64,000 nt of DNA from Phycisphaeraceae bacterium (lineage in GTDB: Bacteria; Planctomycetota; Phycisphaerae; Phycisphaerales; UBA1924), in assembly GCA_019636675.1 (NCBI GenBank), contig JAHBXC010000003.1:62001-126000 (forward strand). Direction: 5' to 3'. The number at the start of each line of letters is the position of its first letter. The stretch's first letter is position 1. The translations under genes and the position numbers were made by a program. The notes under the pieces were generated by a model. That model ran no database searches, had not been told where the DNA came from, and was given only the letters and a program-made list of their open reading frames with translations. This document shows positions 41,000 through 49,483 of this stretch, piece by piece.

Positions 41000-41768
41000 C
41001 GTCAGAGTTGTACGACGCGTCAGAGCCCCCCGGCGATCCACGCGAGCCGAAGATCCAGCGGTCCACGCTCACCGCACCGGCCCCCCCGAACACCAGCGAC
41101 AGGGCGCTGAACATCAGCAGGAGCTGCCAAAGGAACTTCGACCACCCGGCGTCGCCGGGGGCGAAGTTGTTGATCGGCGGCAGGAACCACAGCGTGCTCG
41201 GCCCGCCCCCGACGGTCGCCGGGCCGATCTGGGTCATCCACAGGGCGGTCCCCATGACGCAGGCGATCGCGAAGCCGGCCAGAGGCGTGAACAGGCCCAC
41301 GAGCAGGAAGGCGCCGCCGATCAGCTCCGTCCACGCCGCGGCGTGGGCGAGCCGGACGGGCCACGCGTCGCGACCCAGGGTCGCCGGCATGGTGGGCTTG
41401 TCTGCGGTGGCGCTGCCCTGGATGAACAGGGCGAGCCCGTAGAGCCCGGGGAGCTGGGCGGGCCCGGAGAAGTCGGCAGGGGTGTAGACGCGACCGGGCG
41501 CCGCGCCCTGCGCGAGGATCACGCGCCCGGCGTGGGGCAGGGCGTCCTCGCGCGAGGCGCCCGGGTCGGGCAGCGCGCTCCCGGGCGTCGCGGCGGCGAC
41601 CCTGGCCCGATCGACGCCCATGTTGGCGAGGCGCGCCAGCTGCTCGGGCGCGAAGTCCATGCGAACCATCACCTTGCCCCAGCCGGCCCAGAGGAAGGTG
41701 AGCCCCAGCGCCAGGCGCAGGAGCAGGGGGGTCAGATTCGTCGAGAGGCAGGTGCGCAGGGCGCCCAT
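40977..41768 (-). CDS. DoxX-family membrane protein
   Basis: A 263-residue four-helix DoxX-type protein: LLLRLALGLTFLWAGWGKVM, then LYGLALFIQG, AWTELIGGAFLLVGLFTPLAGFAIACVMGTALWM and FLWQLLLMFSALSLVFGGAG. An unusual insertion of about 85 residues separates the first two helices, and the C-terminus is highly acidic (DDDEDDED). DoxX proteins are quinone-linked membrane components in several oxidoreductase and stress systems. ATG 41768 is chosen because ACAGGAAC lies 9 bases upstream; a 12-residue longer start is open. First gene of a three-gene overlapping operon with the vWA and TPR-like genes. Confidence 0.8.
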   Translation of the reverse strand: MGALRTCLSTNLTPLLLRLALGLTFLWAGWGKVMVRMDFAPEQLARLANMGVDRARVAAATPGSALPDPGASREDALPHAGRVILAQGAAPGRVYTPADFSGPAQLPGLYGLALFIQGSATADKPTMPATLGRDAWPVRLAHAAAWTELIGGAFLLVGLFTPLAGFAIACVMGTALWMTQIGPATVGGGPSTLWFLPPINNFAPGDAGWSKFLWQLLLMFSALSLVFGGAGAVSVDRWIFGSRGSPGGSDASYNSDDDEDDED

Positions 41769-41882
41769 GGGTGTGTTCCTGTGTGGAGCGAGGGTCGCCG
41801 ACATTGTTGGACGCGTTGGCGGCGCGATTCCGTCGGGACCTCAGACTTCCATCGGCATTCCGCGCCTTCGGCCCACCGGGAT

Positions 41883-43181
41883 TCAGCGACGCTGGCGCTG
41901 GCCGATCACGAGATCGAGGAAGGCCCGCTCGGCCTGCTCGTACGACTGGAACGCGCGGTCGAGACGCGCGCCCATCTCGGCGGCCTGCGCCGGGCTGAGG
42001 GGACGCCCTCGCGCCTCGGCGGCGTCGCTGGCCGCCTCCAGGGCGGCGCTCGCGTCGCGCAGGTCGCTGACCGCCTGGGCGTAGATCCGCGCCGAGTCGT
42101 ACAGCAGCTCGAACTCCAGCTCGCGCGTGTCGGGGCGGTACAGCAGGCGCCACGGGGCGCGCCGGACCTCTTCGAGCGTGAACTTGAGCTGGTCCGCCGC
42201 CAGGCGCGCGCTCGCGACCGTCCGGCGCAGCGCGGGCGACGACTCGGCCAGCAGCGCGTCGGCGCGCTCGACCGCGGCCCGCGCGCTCTCGGCGGTCCGT
42301 TGCGCGTCCAGCACCATCGCGTCGATCGCCGGCTTCGTGTCGCGCTCGAACGATTCGAGCAGCGAGTGCATCCGCTCCGACGCCGCCCGGGCGTTCTCGA
42401 GCGTCGTGCTCACGCGCTCGCGGTTGTCCTCGACGAGCGACCGGGCGTCGGTGACCATGGCGCGCGCGTCGCGCACGCCCTCCTCGACCGACTGGGCGAT
42501 GCCCGGGAACCTGGCGACGGCGCCGTCGATGTTCCCCACGATGCGATCGCCCGTGGCGAACCAACCGTCGAGGCGCTCGCGTGTCGTCGAGACCATGGCG
42601 CGCAGGTCGGGCAGGGCCTCGTCGCGGAACTCGCGCGCGATCTGCTCGAGCTCCTCGGCCAGCTGCGACCCGCGCCGGAGGATGTCCTGCAGCTGGTTCT
42701 GCTGCTCGGGCCCGTAGCCGGCCTGCGCCAGGAAGCCCGGGGGCGCGATCATGCCCGGGAACGTGGCGCCCTCGGGCGCGACGGGCGCCTCGCCCACGCT
42801 GCCGACGGTCGGGAAGTTGATGGTGGCGCCGGCGCCCAGCAGGGGCCGGTTCAGCAGCGCGATCGGCTCGCCGTAGAAGGTGATCTTCTTGTCGACGAGG
42901 ATCTCGGCGTACACGCCGTCGGTGAGGTTATTCGTGGAATCGAGCTCGAGGCGGATGCGCTTGACGACGCCGACGGGCCTGCCGTTGACGAGGACGGGCG
43001 CTTCGGCCTCGAGCCCCTCGGTGCTGGTCTGGAGGGGGAAGAAGACCTGGTAGCGCGTGCGCGCTTTGAGCGCGTCGCCCGCGCCGGCGAGGATCAGGAC
43101 AATCGTGAACGCGGCGGCGAGCGCCACCAGCACGAAGAGTCCCGCTCTGATCTTGTCGGCGTCGGTTCGTACGCGAGCCAT
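41883..43181 (-). CDS. mlaD: MlaD/MCE-family lipid transport protein
   Basis: A 432-residue protein with one N-terminal membrane helix (IRAGLFVLVALAAAFTIVLILAG) and an MCE domain (YQVFFPLQTSTEGLEAEAPVLVNGRPVGVVKRIRLE), followed by a long helical/coiled-coil region of about 290 residues. In Mla/Mce systems MCE proteins form hexameric rings or tubes that pass lipids between membranes. The long C-terminal coiled region is longer than in E. coli MlaD and closer to PqiB/Mce-type needles. It lies 39 bases after the MlaF-like ATPase. No MlaE permease is in the window. Confidence 0.86.
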   Translation of the reverse strand: MARVRTDADKIRAGLFVLVALAAAFTIVLILAGAGDALKARTRYQVFFPLQTSTEGLEAEAPVLVNGRPVGVVKRIRLELDSTNNLTDGVYAEILVDKKITFYGEPIALLNRPLLGAGATINFPTVGSVGEAPVAPEGATFPGMIAPPGFLAQAGYGPEQQNQLQDILRRGSQLAEELEQIAREFRDEALPDLRAMVSTTRERLDGWFATGDRIVGNIDGAVARFPGIAQSVEEGVRDARAMVTDARSLVEDNRERVSTTLENARAASERMHSLLESFERDTKPAIDAMVLDAQRTAESARAAVERADALLAESSPALRRTVASARLAADQLKFTLEEVRRAPWRLLYRPDTRELEFELLYDSARIYAQAVSDLRDASAALEAASDAAEARGRPLSPAQAAEMGARLDRAFQSYEQAERAFLDLVIGQRQRR

Positions 43182-43220
43182 TGGCTTCCCTCGTGAGTGC
43201 GCGCGGGTCGTCGCGGTGCT

Positions 43221-44177
43221 TCAGCGGTCGCGCGTGGATTCGATGCTCGGGCGGCTGGGCAGAAGGGCGGGCTGGTAGCCGAGCAGGTCCTCGGCGTAAC
43301 TGGACTGCGCGCGGCGCTCGGTGATGGGCCCGTCGGCGTCGCCGCGCAGGAACTGGCGGATCAGGCGCTCGCGCTGGGGCAGGGTCTGCGCCTCGTCGGC
43401 AGGGGTGGTCCGCAGCGCGTCGTACCACTCGCGCGTCTCGACGGCGATCATCTTTCCCTTGTCGAGCATCGCCATCCGGTCGGCGATCGTGAAGGCGCTG
43501 TCCATCTCGTGCGTGACCACCACGCTGGTCACGCCCAGCTTGCGCGACAGGTCGACGATCAGCCGGTCGATCTCGGCGCTGGTCACCGGGTCGAGCCCGG
43601 CGCTGGGCTCGTCATAAAAGAGCAGCGACGGGTCGAGGGCCAGCGCGCGCGCCAGGCCGGCGCGCTTCTTCATCCCGCCCGACAGCATCCCGGGGTATTT
43701 GTCGGCGTGCTCGCGCAGGCCCACCAGCTCGAGCTTGATCTTCACCTGGATATCGATGATGTCGGGGTCGAGCGTGGTGTGCTCGCGCAGGGGCAGGGCG
43801 ACGTTCTCGGCGACGGTCATCGAGTTGAAGAGCGCGCCGCTCTGGAACAGCACGCCGAAGCGCTTGCGCACCTCGTTCATCCCGCGCTCGTCCAGGCAGG
43901 TGATCTCCTCGCCGAACAGCCAGATGCGCCCCTCTTCGGGGATGAGCGAGCCGATCAGGCATCGCAGCATCGTGGACTTTCCCGAGCCCGACCCGCCCAT
44001 GATGACCATGGTCTCGCCGCGCCTGACCTCGAGCGTCAGCCCCTCGAGGACCGCCTTGCCGTCGAAGCGCTTGGTCATGCCCTCGACGCGGATCGCCGGG
44101 GGCGACGGGGGCGCCGGGGGGGGAGCCGTCGGAGCGCGGGCTGGCTGGACAGGGGATGTCCCGTTGGGGTCGGGCAT
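43221..44177 (-). CDS. mlaF: ABC ATPase, MlaF type
   Basis: A 318-residue ATPase: a Pro-rich 30-residue N-terminus, IRVEGMTKRFDGKAVLEGL, Walker A GGSGSGKST, FGVLFQSGALFNSMTVAENVALPL (the typical MlaF Q-loop region), signature LSGGMKKRAGLARALAL, Walker B LLFYDEPSAGLDPVTSAEID and the VTHEMDSAFTIADRM switch. Long C-terminal extension of 60 residues. It would power phospholipid transport with an MlaE permease, which is not adjacent. The start MPDPNGTSP at 44177 avoids extension into unlikely sequence. First gene of a leftward pair with mlaD. Confidence 0.9.
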   Translation of the reverse strand: MPDPNGTSPVQPARAPTAPPPAPPSPPAIRVEGMTKRFDGKAVLEGLTLEVRRGETMVIMGGSGSGKSTMLRCLIGSLIPEEGRIWLFGEEITCLDERGMNEVRKRFGVLFQSGALFNSMTVAENVALPLREHTTLDPDIIDIQVKIKLELVGLREHADKYPGMLSGGMKKRAGLARALALDPSLLFYDEPSAGLDPVTSAEIDRLIVDLSRKLGVTSVVVTHEMDSAFTIADRMAMLDKGKMIAVETREWYDALRTTPADEAQTLPQRERLIRQFLRGDADGPITERRAQSSYAEDLLGYQPALLPSRPSIESTRDR

Positions 44178-44434
44178 GTTGGTAGACACTCTACAACACC
44201 CGGTATCGGTCGTCGCGGCGGCGCGGGTCCGGGAAACGGTCCCCCGGACCCGGGAATGCGCCGATTCTGCGCGGTCCGAGAACTCGACCGTGCCCAGGGG
44301 CGGGCCCCTGTTTTGCGTTCCCGTCACAGGTCTCCCGATCCGTTATTCGGCCCTCAAGATGAACCGAGGTTTGGCCGAACCTCCCAGTATCGGGTCGCCG
44401 GTCCCACGATGGGCCGGGACCGGAGGGAGTAACG

Positions 44435-44671
44435 ATGGAAAGCACCAAGTCTCTGAACGCCGCGTCCGCCATGCTCCACGCCGATGTGTTCGACGAACAC
44501 CCGGCCGTCGACCACGCCCATCGCATGTTCCGTCGTCTGGTGGCCTCCTGGGCCTCGGACATGATGTACCTGCGCCGGCTGGGTCTGGACGCCCCCTCGC
44601 ACCGACCGGGCGACTCGGTCCCGGCGCTCGGCGCCGAGGTTGCGAGCGTCACCGCCAGACGCGCCGCGTGA
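44435..44671 (+). CDS. Small hypothetical protein upstream of fliD
   Basis: A 78-residue protein beginning MESTKSLNAASAMLHADVF. A strong ribosome binding site GGAGGGAGT sits 8 bases before the ATG, which is the main support. It contains DEHPAVDHAHRMFRRLVASWASDMMYLRRLG, likely helical, and no known motif. It precedes fliD by 109 bases on the same strand and may be flagellum-related. An upstream hairpin GAGGTT / AACCTC at 44366-44383 lies in its leader. Confidence 0.65.
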   Translation: MESTKSLNAASAMLHADVFDEHPAVDHAHRMFRRLVASWASDMMYLRRLGLDAPSHRPGDSVPALGAEVASVTARRAA

Positions 44672-44780
44672 GCGTGCACGGCGCAACGCACCGACTTTCT
44701 GCGCACCCGACGCGCCCCACGCGCGTCGGATGCGCTTCTTCGCCCGGCCACTGAGGGCCATCACAGGGAGGGATCCCACC

Positions 44781-47591
44781 ATGGGCGGCATTTCCAGTTC
44801 CGGTCTCGTGTCCGGCATCGACTACCAGAGCATCATCAACCAGCTCCTCGCGATCGAGTCGCGCCCCAAGGTCTTCGCGCAGCAGCGCATCGTGCAGCTG
44901 CAGACCCAGCAGGCCGCCTACCTCGATGTCAACTCCTCCCTGCTCGCCCTGCGCACCTCGGCCGCGTCGCTGCGCTTCAACCGCGTCTTCGACTCCGCCA
45001 AGGCGTCGTCCTCCAACGCCGGCGTGCTCAGCGCCACCGCCGGGCCCACCGCCGTCCCGGGCGCCTACAGCTTCCTCGTCAACCGCCTCGTCACCACCGA
45101 CCAGAAGGTCTCGCGCGGGTTCACCGACCGCGACACCTCGGGCGTCGGGCTCACCTCCCTCTCCGTCGAGATCGGGGGCGGGCAGCTCACCACCGAGACC
45201 AAGCTCTCCAACCTCAACGGCGGCGCGGGCGTCCAGCGAGGCAAGATCCTCGTCAGCGACCGCGCCGGCGGGTCGGCCGAGGTCGACCTCTCGACCGCGA
45301 TCACCGTCGACGACGTGCTCAACAGGATCAACGCCGCCGCCGGCGTCCAGGTCCGCGCCTCGGTCGACGGCGACCGCCTCGTCCTCGAAGACCTCTCGGG
45401 CGGGGGCGGCTCCCTCAGCGTCCAGGACGTCTTCGGCTCCAACACCGCGTCGTCGCTGGGCATCGAGCAGACCGTCGGCGCCGCTTCGATCACGGGGTCT
45501 CGACTCAACTACCTGACCTCGACCTCGGCGCTCGCGTCGCTCAACGACGGCGCCGGCGTCGCGATCCGATCCACCGCCGCCGTCGACATGCGCATCACCT
45601 CGCGCGAGGGCACCGTCTACAGCGTGCGCCTCGGCGAGATCAAGAACGCGCAGGGCGAGGTCACGCGCACCACCGCGACGACCATCCAGGACGTCATCGA
45701 CTACATCAACGAGGACACCGAGGGCAACGTCACCGCCGCGATCGGCGCCGACGGCGTGTCCCTCGTGCTCACCGACAACACGGGCGGCGCGGGCGACCTC
45801 ATCGTCGCCGAGGCCGACGCCGGACGCACCACGGCGCGCGACCTGGGCCTGCTCGGCTCCTCGTCCACCGGCGAGATCCAGACCCGCCGACTCCTCGCCG
45901 GCATCAACTCCACGCTCGTCTCCTCGCTCAACGGCGGGTCGGGCCTCACCGGCGACGAGCTGAGCATCACCACGCGCAACGGCTCGGTCACCAACTTCAC
46001 CATCGACGCCAACGGGTCGATCTCCGACCTGCTCAAGACCATCAACAACTCCGGCGCAGGCGTCACGGCGCGCATCAACTCCGCCGGCAACGGCATCACG
46101 CTCATCGACAACACCGCCGGCCCGGGCCAGCTCATCGTGGGCGGCTCCGCCGCCGAGTCCCTGGGCCTCGACGGCTCGTTCACCGACGGCTCGGCACGCT
46201 CGGGCAACCTGCAGACCAAGTGGCTGGGCGGCGCGACGCGCCTGTCCACCCTCAACGCCGGCGCAGGCGTGGGCGTCGGACGCTTCCGCATCATCGACTC
46301 CAGCGGCGCGATCGCCCAGATCGATGTCACCAGCAACATGCGCACCCTCGACGACCTGATCGGCGCGATCAACAGCCGCCCGCTCAATGTCAAGGCGCGC
46401 ATCAACGACAACGGCGACGGCCTCCTCCTCGAAGACTCCTCGGGCGGCGCGCAGGCCATCCGCGTCGAAGACCTCGACGGCAGCGTCGCGCGACGCCTCA
46501 ACATCGCCGGGACCTCGTCGGGCACGACCCCCGAGACCAACCGACTCGACGGCTCCTTCGAACGCACACTGACCTTCAACGCCAACGACACCCTCCAGCA
46601 GGTCGCCGACAAACTCAACTCCGAGGGCATCGGCGTGACCGCCTCCATCGTCAACGACGGCGGCGGCGCCACCCCCTTCCGACTCTCCCTCACCTCGCGC
46701 AGCTCGGGCCAGATCGGGCGCATGACCATCGACACCCAGGGCGTCGACCTCGGGCTCTCGACACTCACCAAGGGCCAGGACGCCGTCGTCTTCTACGGCT
46801 CGGCAGACCCCGCCGCGGCCATCGCGCTCACCTCGTCCACCAACTCGCTGTCCTCGGTCGTGCAGGGCGTCACCATCGACCTCAACGGCGCATCCAACAC
46901 CGTCGTCGAGCTCGTCGTCGCGCGCGACACCGCCGCTATCGAGACCAAGATCAAGGAGTTCGTCGACTCCTTCAACAAGGTCATCGAAACCATCAACAAG
47001 TACGACTCCTACGACGCCGAGACCAACCGTCGCGGCGCGCTCCTGGGCGATTCGAGCGTCTCGCAGATCCGCTCCGCCCTCTTCAGCGCGATCCAGGGCA
47101 CGCCCCTGGCCGTCGAAGGACAGTTCCAGCGCCTCTCGCAGGCCGGCGTCAAGATCGGCAGCGGCGCCAAGCTCGAGTTCGACTCCGAACGCTTCCGCCA
47201 GGCCTTCGAGACCGACCCGCAGGCGGTCAGGGACCTCTTCGCCGCCTTCGGCCTCGAGGAACGCCAGCCCACCGTGCTCCTCGCGGACGACGACGGCAAC
47301 CCGCTCATCACCACGCCCAACCGCGACCCTCTGCGCCCCAACAAGATGGGCATCGCCGAGCGCATCAAGGACCTGGCCGACCAGTTCACCAACTCCATCG
47401 ACGGCCTGCTCACCCGGCGCAAGAACACCCTCGGCGACCAGATCTCTCTGCAGACCACGCGCATCCGAAACTTCGACTCGCAGCTCGCGCGCAAACGCCA
47501 AAGACTCGAGGCACAGTTCATCGGCATGGAGCAGGCCATCGCCTCCCTCCAGAGCCAGCAGGCAGCCCTGGGTTCGGTCTTCGGTGGCTAA
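44781..47591 (+). CDS. fliD: Flagellar filament-capping protein FliD with internal repeats
   Basis: A 936-residue FliD (HAP2). The N-terminus SSSGLVSGIDYQSIINQLLAIESRP is diagnostic, as is the C-terminal VVELVVARDTAAIETKIKEFVDSFNKVIETI and IQGTPLAVEGQFQRLSQAGVKIGSGAKLEFD. Usual FliD is about 450-650 residues. The excess is four consecutive repeats of the flagellin IN-type unit starting near residues 142, 251, 380 and 488 (pattern LSxLNxGxGV...DVLxxIN...VRAxI...GLxLxDxTGG), plus a partial fifth. It caps the growing filament. The start has GGGAGGG upstream. fliS follows after 119 bases. Confidence 0.93.
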   Translation: MGGISSSGLVSGIDYQSIINQLLAIESRPKVFAQQRIVQLQTQQAAYLDVNSSLLALRTSAASLRFNRVFDSAKASSSNAGVLSATAGPTAVPGAYSFLVNRLVTTDQKVSRGFTDRDTSGVGLTSLSVEIGGGQLTTETKLSNLNGGAGVQRGKILVSDRAGGSAEVDLSTAITVDDVLNRINAAAGVQVRASVDGDRLVLEDLSGGGGSLSVQDVFGSNTASSLGIEQTVGAASITGSRLNYLTSTSALASLNDGAGVAIRSTAAVDMRITSREGTVYSVRLGEIKNAQGEVTRTTATTIQDVIDYINEDTEGNVTAAIGADGVSLVLTDNTGGAGDLIVAEADAGRTTARDLGLLGSSSTGEIQTRRLLAGINSTLVSSLNGGSGLTGDELSITTRNGSVTNFTIDANGSISDLLKTINNSGAGVTARINSAGNGITLIDNTAGPGQLIVGGSAAESLGLDGSFTDGSARSGNLQTKWLGGATRLSTLNAGAGVGVGRFRIIDSSGAIAQIDVTSNMRTLDDLIGAINSRPLNVKARINDNGDGLLLEDSSGGAQAIRVEDLDGSVARRLNIAGTSSGTTPETNRLDGSFERTLTFNANDTLQQVADKLNSEGIGVTASIVNDGGGATPFRLSLTSRSSGQIGRMTIDTQGVDLGLSTLTKGQDAVVFYGSADPAAAIALTSSTNSLSSVVQGVTIDLNGASNTVVELVVARDTAAIETKIKEFVDSFNKVIETINKYDSYDAETNRRGALLGDSSVSQIRSALFSAIQGTPLAVEGQFQRLSQAGVKIGSGAKLEFDSERFRQAFETDPQAVRDLFAAFGLEERQPTVLLADDDGNPLITTPNRDPLRPNKMGIAERIKDLADQFTNSIDGLLTRRKNTLGDQISLQTTRIRNFDSQLARKRQRLEAQFIGMEQAIASLQSQQAALGSVFGG

Positions 47592-47616
47592 AGCCCGGCG
47601 CAGAAAGACGAAGTGT

Positions 47617-47639
47617 GGCCCCCCCTCGCCCGGGGGGCC
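47617..47639 (+). terminator. GC hairpin between fliD and fliS
   Basis: Stem GGCCCCCC / GGGGGGCC of 8 bases with a short loop. No T-run follows, so it may be an attenuating hairpin rather than a full terminator. Confidence 0.45.
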
Positions 47640-47710
47640 GATGACAAAGACTGGCGTCGTTCTCCCCTCGCTGCTGAACACCCACCCCCGCTGAGCCGAT
47701 CTTCAGGACG

Positions 47711-48319
47711 ATGACTTCCCCGAACCCAGCCGACGCGTACCTTCGCAGCAAGGTCCTCTCCGCCAGGCCCGAGGAGCTGCGTCTCATGCTCATCGAGGGC
47801 GCGATCAAGTTCGCGCGCCAGGGGCGAGAGGGCATCGCGTCGAAGAACTGGGAGCAGGCGTTCAACGGGCTCACGCGCTGCAAGAACATCCTCCTCGAAC
47901 TCATCTCCTCGCTGCGCCCCGAGATCGCCCCCGACATCTGCGCCAAACTCAGCGCGCTCTACATGTTCATGTACCGGCGCCTGCTCGACGCCAACCTCGA
48001 GAAGAGCGCCGGCATGGTCGACGAGGTCATCGAACTCCTCGAGTTCGACCGCGCCACCTGGCTCATGGTCATGGAGAAGGCCCGCGAGGAGCAGGGCCTG
48101 CCCCCCCTGCGCCACGAAGACGCCGAGGCGCTCGCCCGCGCCATCAACGACGCCAGCGCGCCCTCCACCCAGCTCACCGACGAGACCGACCCCGTCATCG
48201 AGACCCCCAACTCGCCGACCCCAGCGACCACCGCGACCCCGGTCGCGCCCAAGCGCCTGCCCCAGCCGGTGAAGTCCGGCGCCAACGGCGGCTATTCGTC
48301 GATCTCGATCGAGGGGTGA
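47711..48319 (+). CDS. fliS: Flagellar secretion chaperone FliS
   Basis: A 202-residue protein. The first 130 residues are FliS: ADAYLRSKVLSARPEELRLMLIEGAIKFARQGREGI, NWEQAFNGLTRCKNILLELISSL, and ALYMFMYRRLLDANLEKSAGMVDEVIELLEFDRATWLMVM. The tail is an extra about 70 residues, Pro/Thr-rich and probably disordered. FliS binds flagellin C-termini and prevents polymerisation in the cytoplasm. It is next to fliD, the usual order. Confidence 0.93.
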   Translation: MTSPNPADAYLRSKVLSARPEELRLMLIEGAIKFARQGREGIASKNWEQAFNGLTRCKNILLELISSLRPEIAPDICAKLSALYMFMYRRLLDANLEKSAGMVDEVIELLEFDRATWLMVMEKAREEQGLPPLRHEDAEALARAINDASAPSTQLTDETDPVIETPNSPTPATTATPVAPKRLPQPVKSGANGGYSSISIEG

Positions 48320-48370
48320 TCGCCGACGCACGCCCGACGCGTGCCCGAACGCTCAACTCGCCCCAGACCC

Positions 48371-48402
48371 TCCCCCGGCCCCTCCCGCGAGCGGGAGGGG
48401 GG
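48371..48402. repeat. CCCCTCCCGC hairpin repeat between fliS and holB
   Basis: A 10-base stem CCCCTCCCGC (48379-48388) / GCGGGAGGGG (48391-48400), the same core found inside parB and upstream of pyrE. It sits in the convergent 89-base gap, where it could terminate both genes. Confidence 0.75.
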
Positions 48403-48408
48403 AAGGCG

Positions 48409-49470
48409 TCACCCGCGCGCCAGCGACGACGCCAGTTCCTCGAACGCGAACTTCGGGTTCACATTCGAGTCGATGTTGCGCTCGCACTCGCCCACGCGCT
48501 CGATCGCGTGCAGCGCCCGCTCCGCGTCGTCGGGGGTTCGCGCCGAGCGCAGCGCGAGCCGGGCCTCGTGCGTGAGCAGCGCGAACATCTGACGCGCCCC
48601 GTCCTTGTTCGCGGCGTCCTTGCTCGCGTTCTCGCGCGCCTCGACCCACGCCTGGGCGTACTGCTCGATCAGGTCGGCCATCGCCTTGCCCATGTCGGGG
48701 TTGAACCGCCCGCGCGACGCGTCGTCGAGCATCGGCGCGAGCGTGCGCGACCAGGTGAACAGCCCCTGCGCGTTCGCGTTGGACGCACGACCCGGGCTGC
48801 CGTCGGCGAAAGCCAGCAGCCACTCGCGCTGCTCCTCGCCCACGGCGCGCATCGCCTCGTCCCGCTTGGCCCACGCGCGCATCGAACGCTCGTCGAGCGC
48901 GCCGAACGACACGCGCTGGCAGCGGCTGCGGATCGTGGGCAGCAGCCGGCTCTCGCGGCTGGTCACGAGGATGATCACCGTCCCGGTCGCCGGCTCTTCG
49001 AGCGTCTTGAGCACCGCGTTCTGCGTGCCCTCGTCGAGGAGTTCGGCCTCGTCCACCACGAACACCTTGCCGGCGCGCGCCCCGGTGGGCACGCGCGCCG
49101 TCAGCGTCGCCGGGCGGATCAGGTGCTCGTCGACCACCTGGCGAGGGATCGTCATGAGCTTGCGCGAGCGCACCTGCGCGTCGTCGCTGAACAGCGCGAG
49201 TTCCTTCGTGACGATGTGCAGGTCAGGGTGCAGCCCCGCCGCGATGAGGCGCGCCGTCTCGCTGTCCGGGTCGGGCTCGAGCTCGCCCGCGAGGTTCGTC
49301 GCGAGCGTCGGGTCGAGCAGCATCGCGGCGAACGCGCGGGCCGTCGTCATCTTCCCCACGCCCTGCGGCCCGTGGAACACCCACGCGTGGTGCACGCGAT
49401 CCGCAGACAACGCGCCGCGCAGCGTCGAGACGGCGCGGTCCTGGCCCATGATGTCGGAGAGGGAGGGCAT
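48409..49470 (-). CDS. holB: DNA polymerase III delta' subunit / AAA clamp-loader protein
   Basis: A 353-residue clamp-loader protein: MPSLSDIMGQDRAVSTLRGAL, HHAWVFHGPQGVGKMTTARAFA (Walker A), KVFVVDEAELLDEGTQNAVLKTLEEP (Walker B and delta'-typical EEP), VIILVTSRESRLLPTIRSRCQRVSF (SRC motif with sensor 1). The Zn-binding Cys cluster of gamma/tau is absent, supporting delta'. It is part of the replisome loader. Downstream of the zinc-ribbon gene by 14 bases in the same direction, though unrelated in function. Confidence 0.9.
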   Translation of the reverse strand: MPSLSDIMGQDRAVSTLRGALSADRVHHAWVFHGPQGVGKMTTARAFAAMLLDPTLATNLAGELEPDPDSETARLIAAGLHPDLHIVTKELALFSDDAQVRSRKLMTIPRQVVDEHLIRPATLTARVPTGARAGKVFVVDEAELLDEGTQNAVLKTLEEPATGTVIILVTSRESRLLPTIRSRCQRVSFGALDERSMRAWAKRDEAMRAVGEEQREWLLAFADGSPGRASNANAQGLFTWSRTLAPMLDDASRGRFNPDMGKAMADLIEQYAQAWVEARENASKDAANKDGARQMFALLTHEARLALRSARTPDDAERALHAIERVGECERNIDSNVNPKFAFEELASSLARG

Positions 49471-49483
49471 GGGAGAGATGGTA

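Noticed and set aside
44649..47681. 1010-codon frame on - strand
   Set aside because: It is antisense to fliD over its whole length. Such long frames are expected on the opposite strand in GC-rich codon-biased DNA, and the Val/Asp/Gly composition has no motif.
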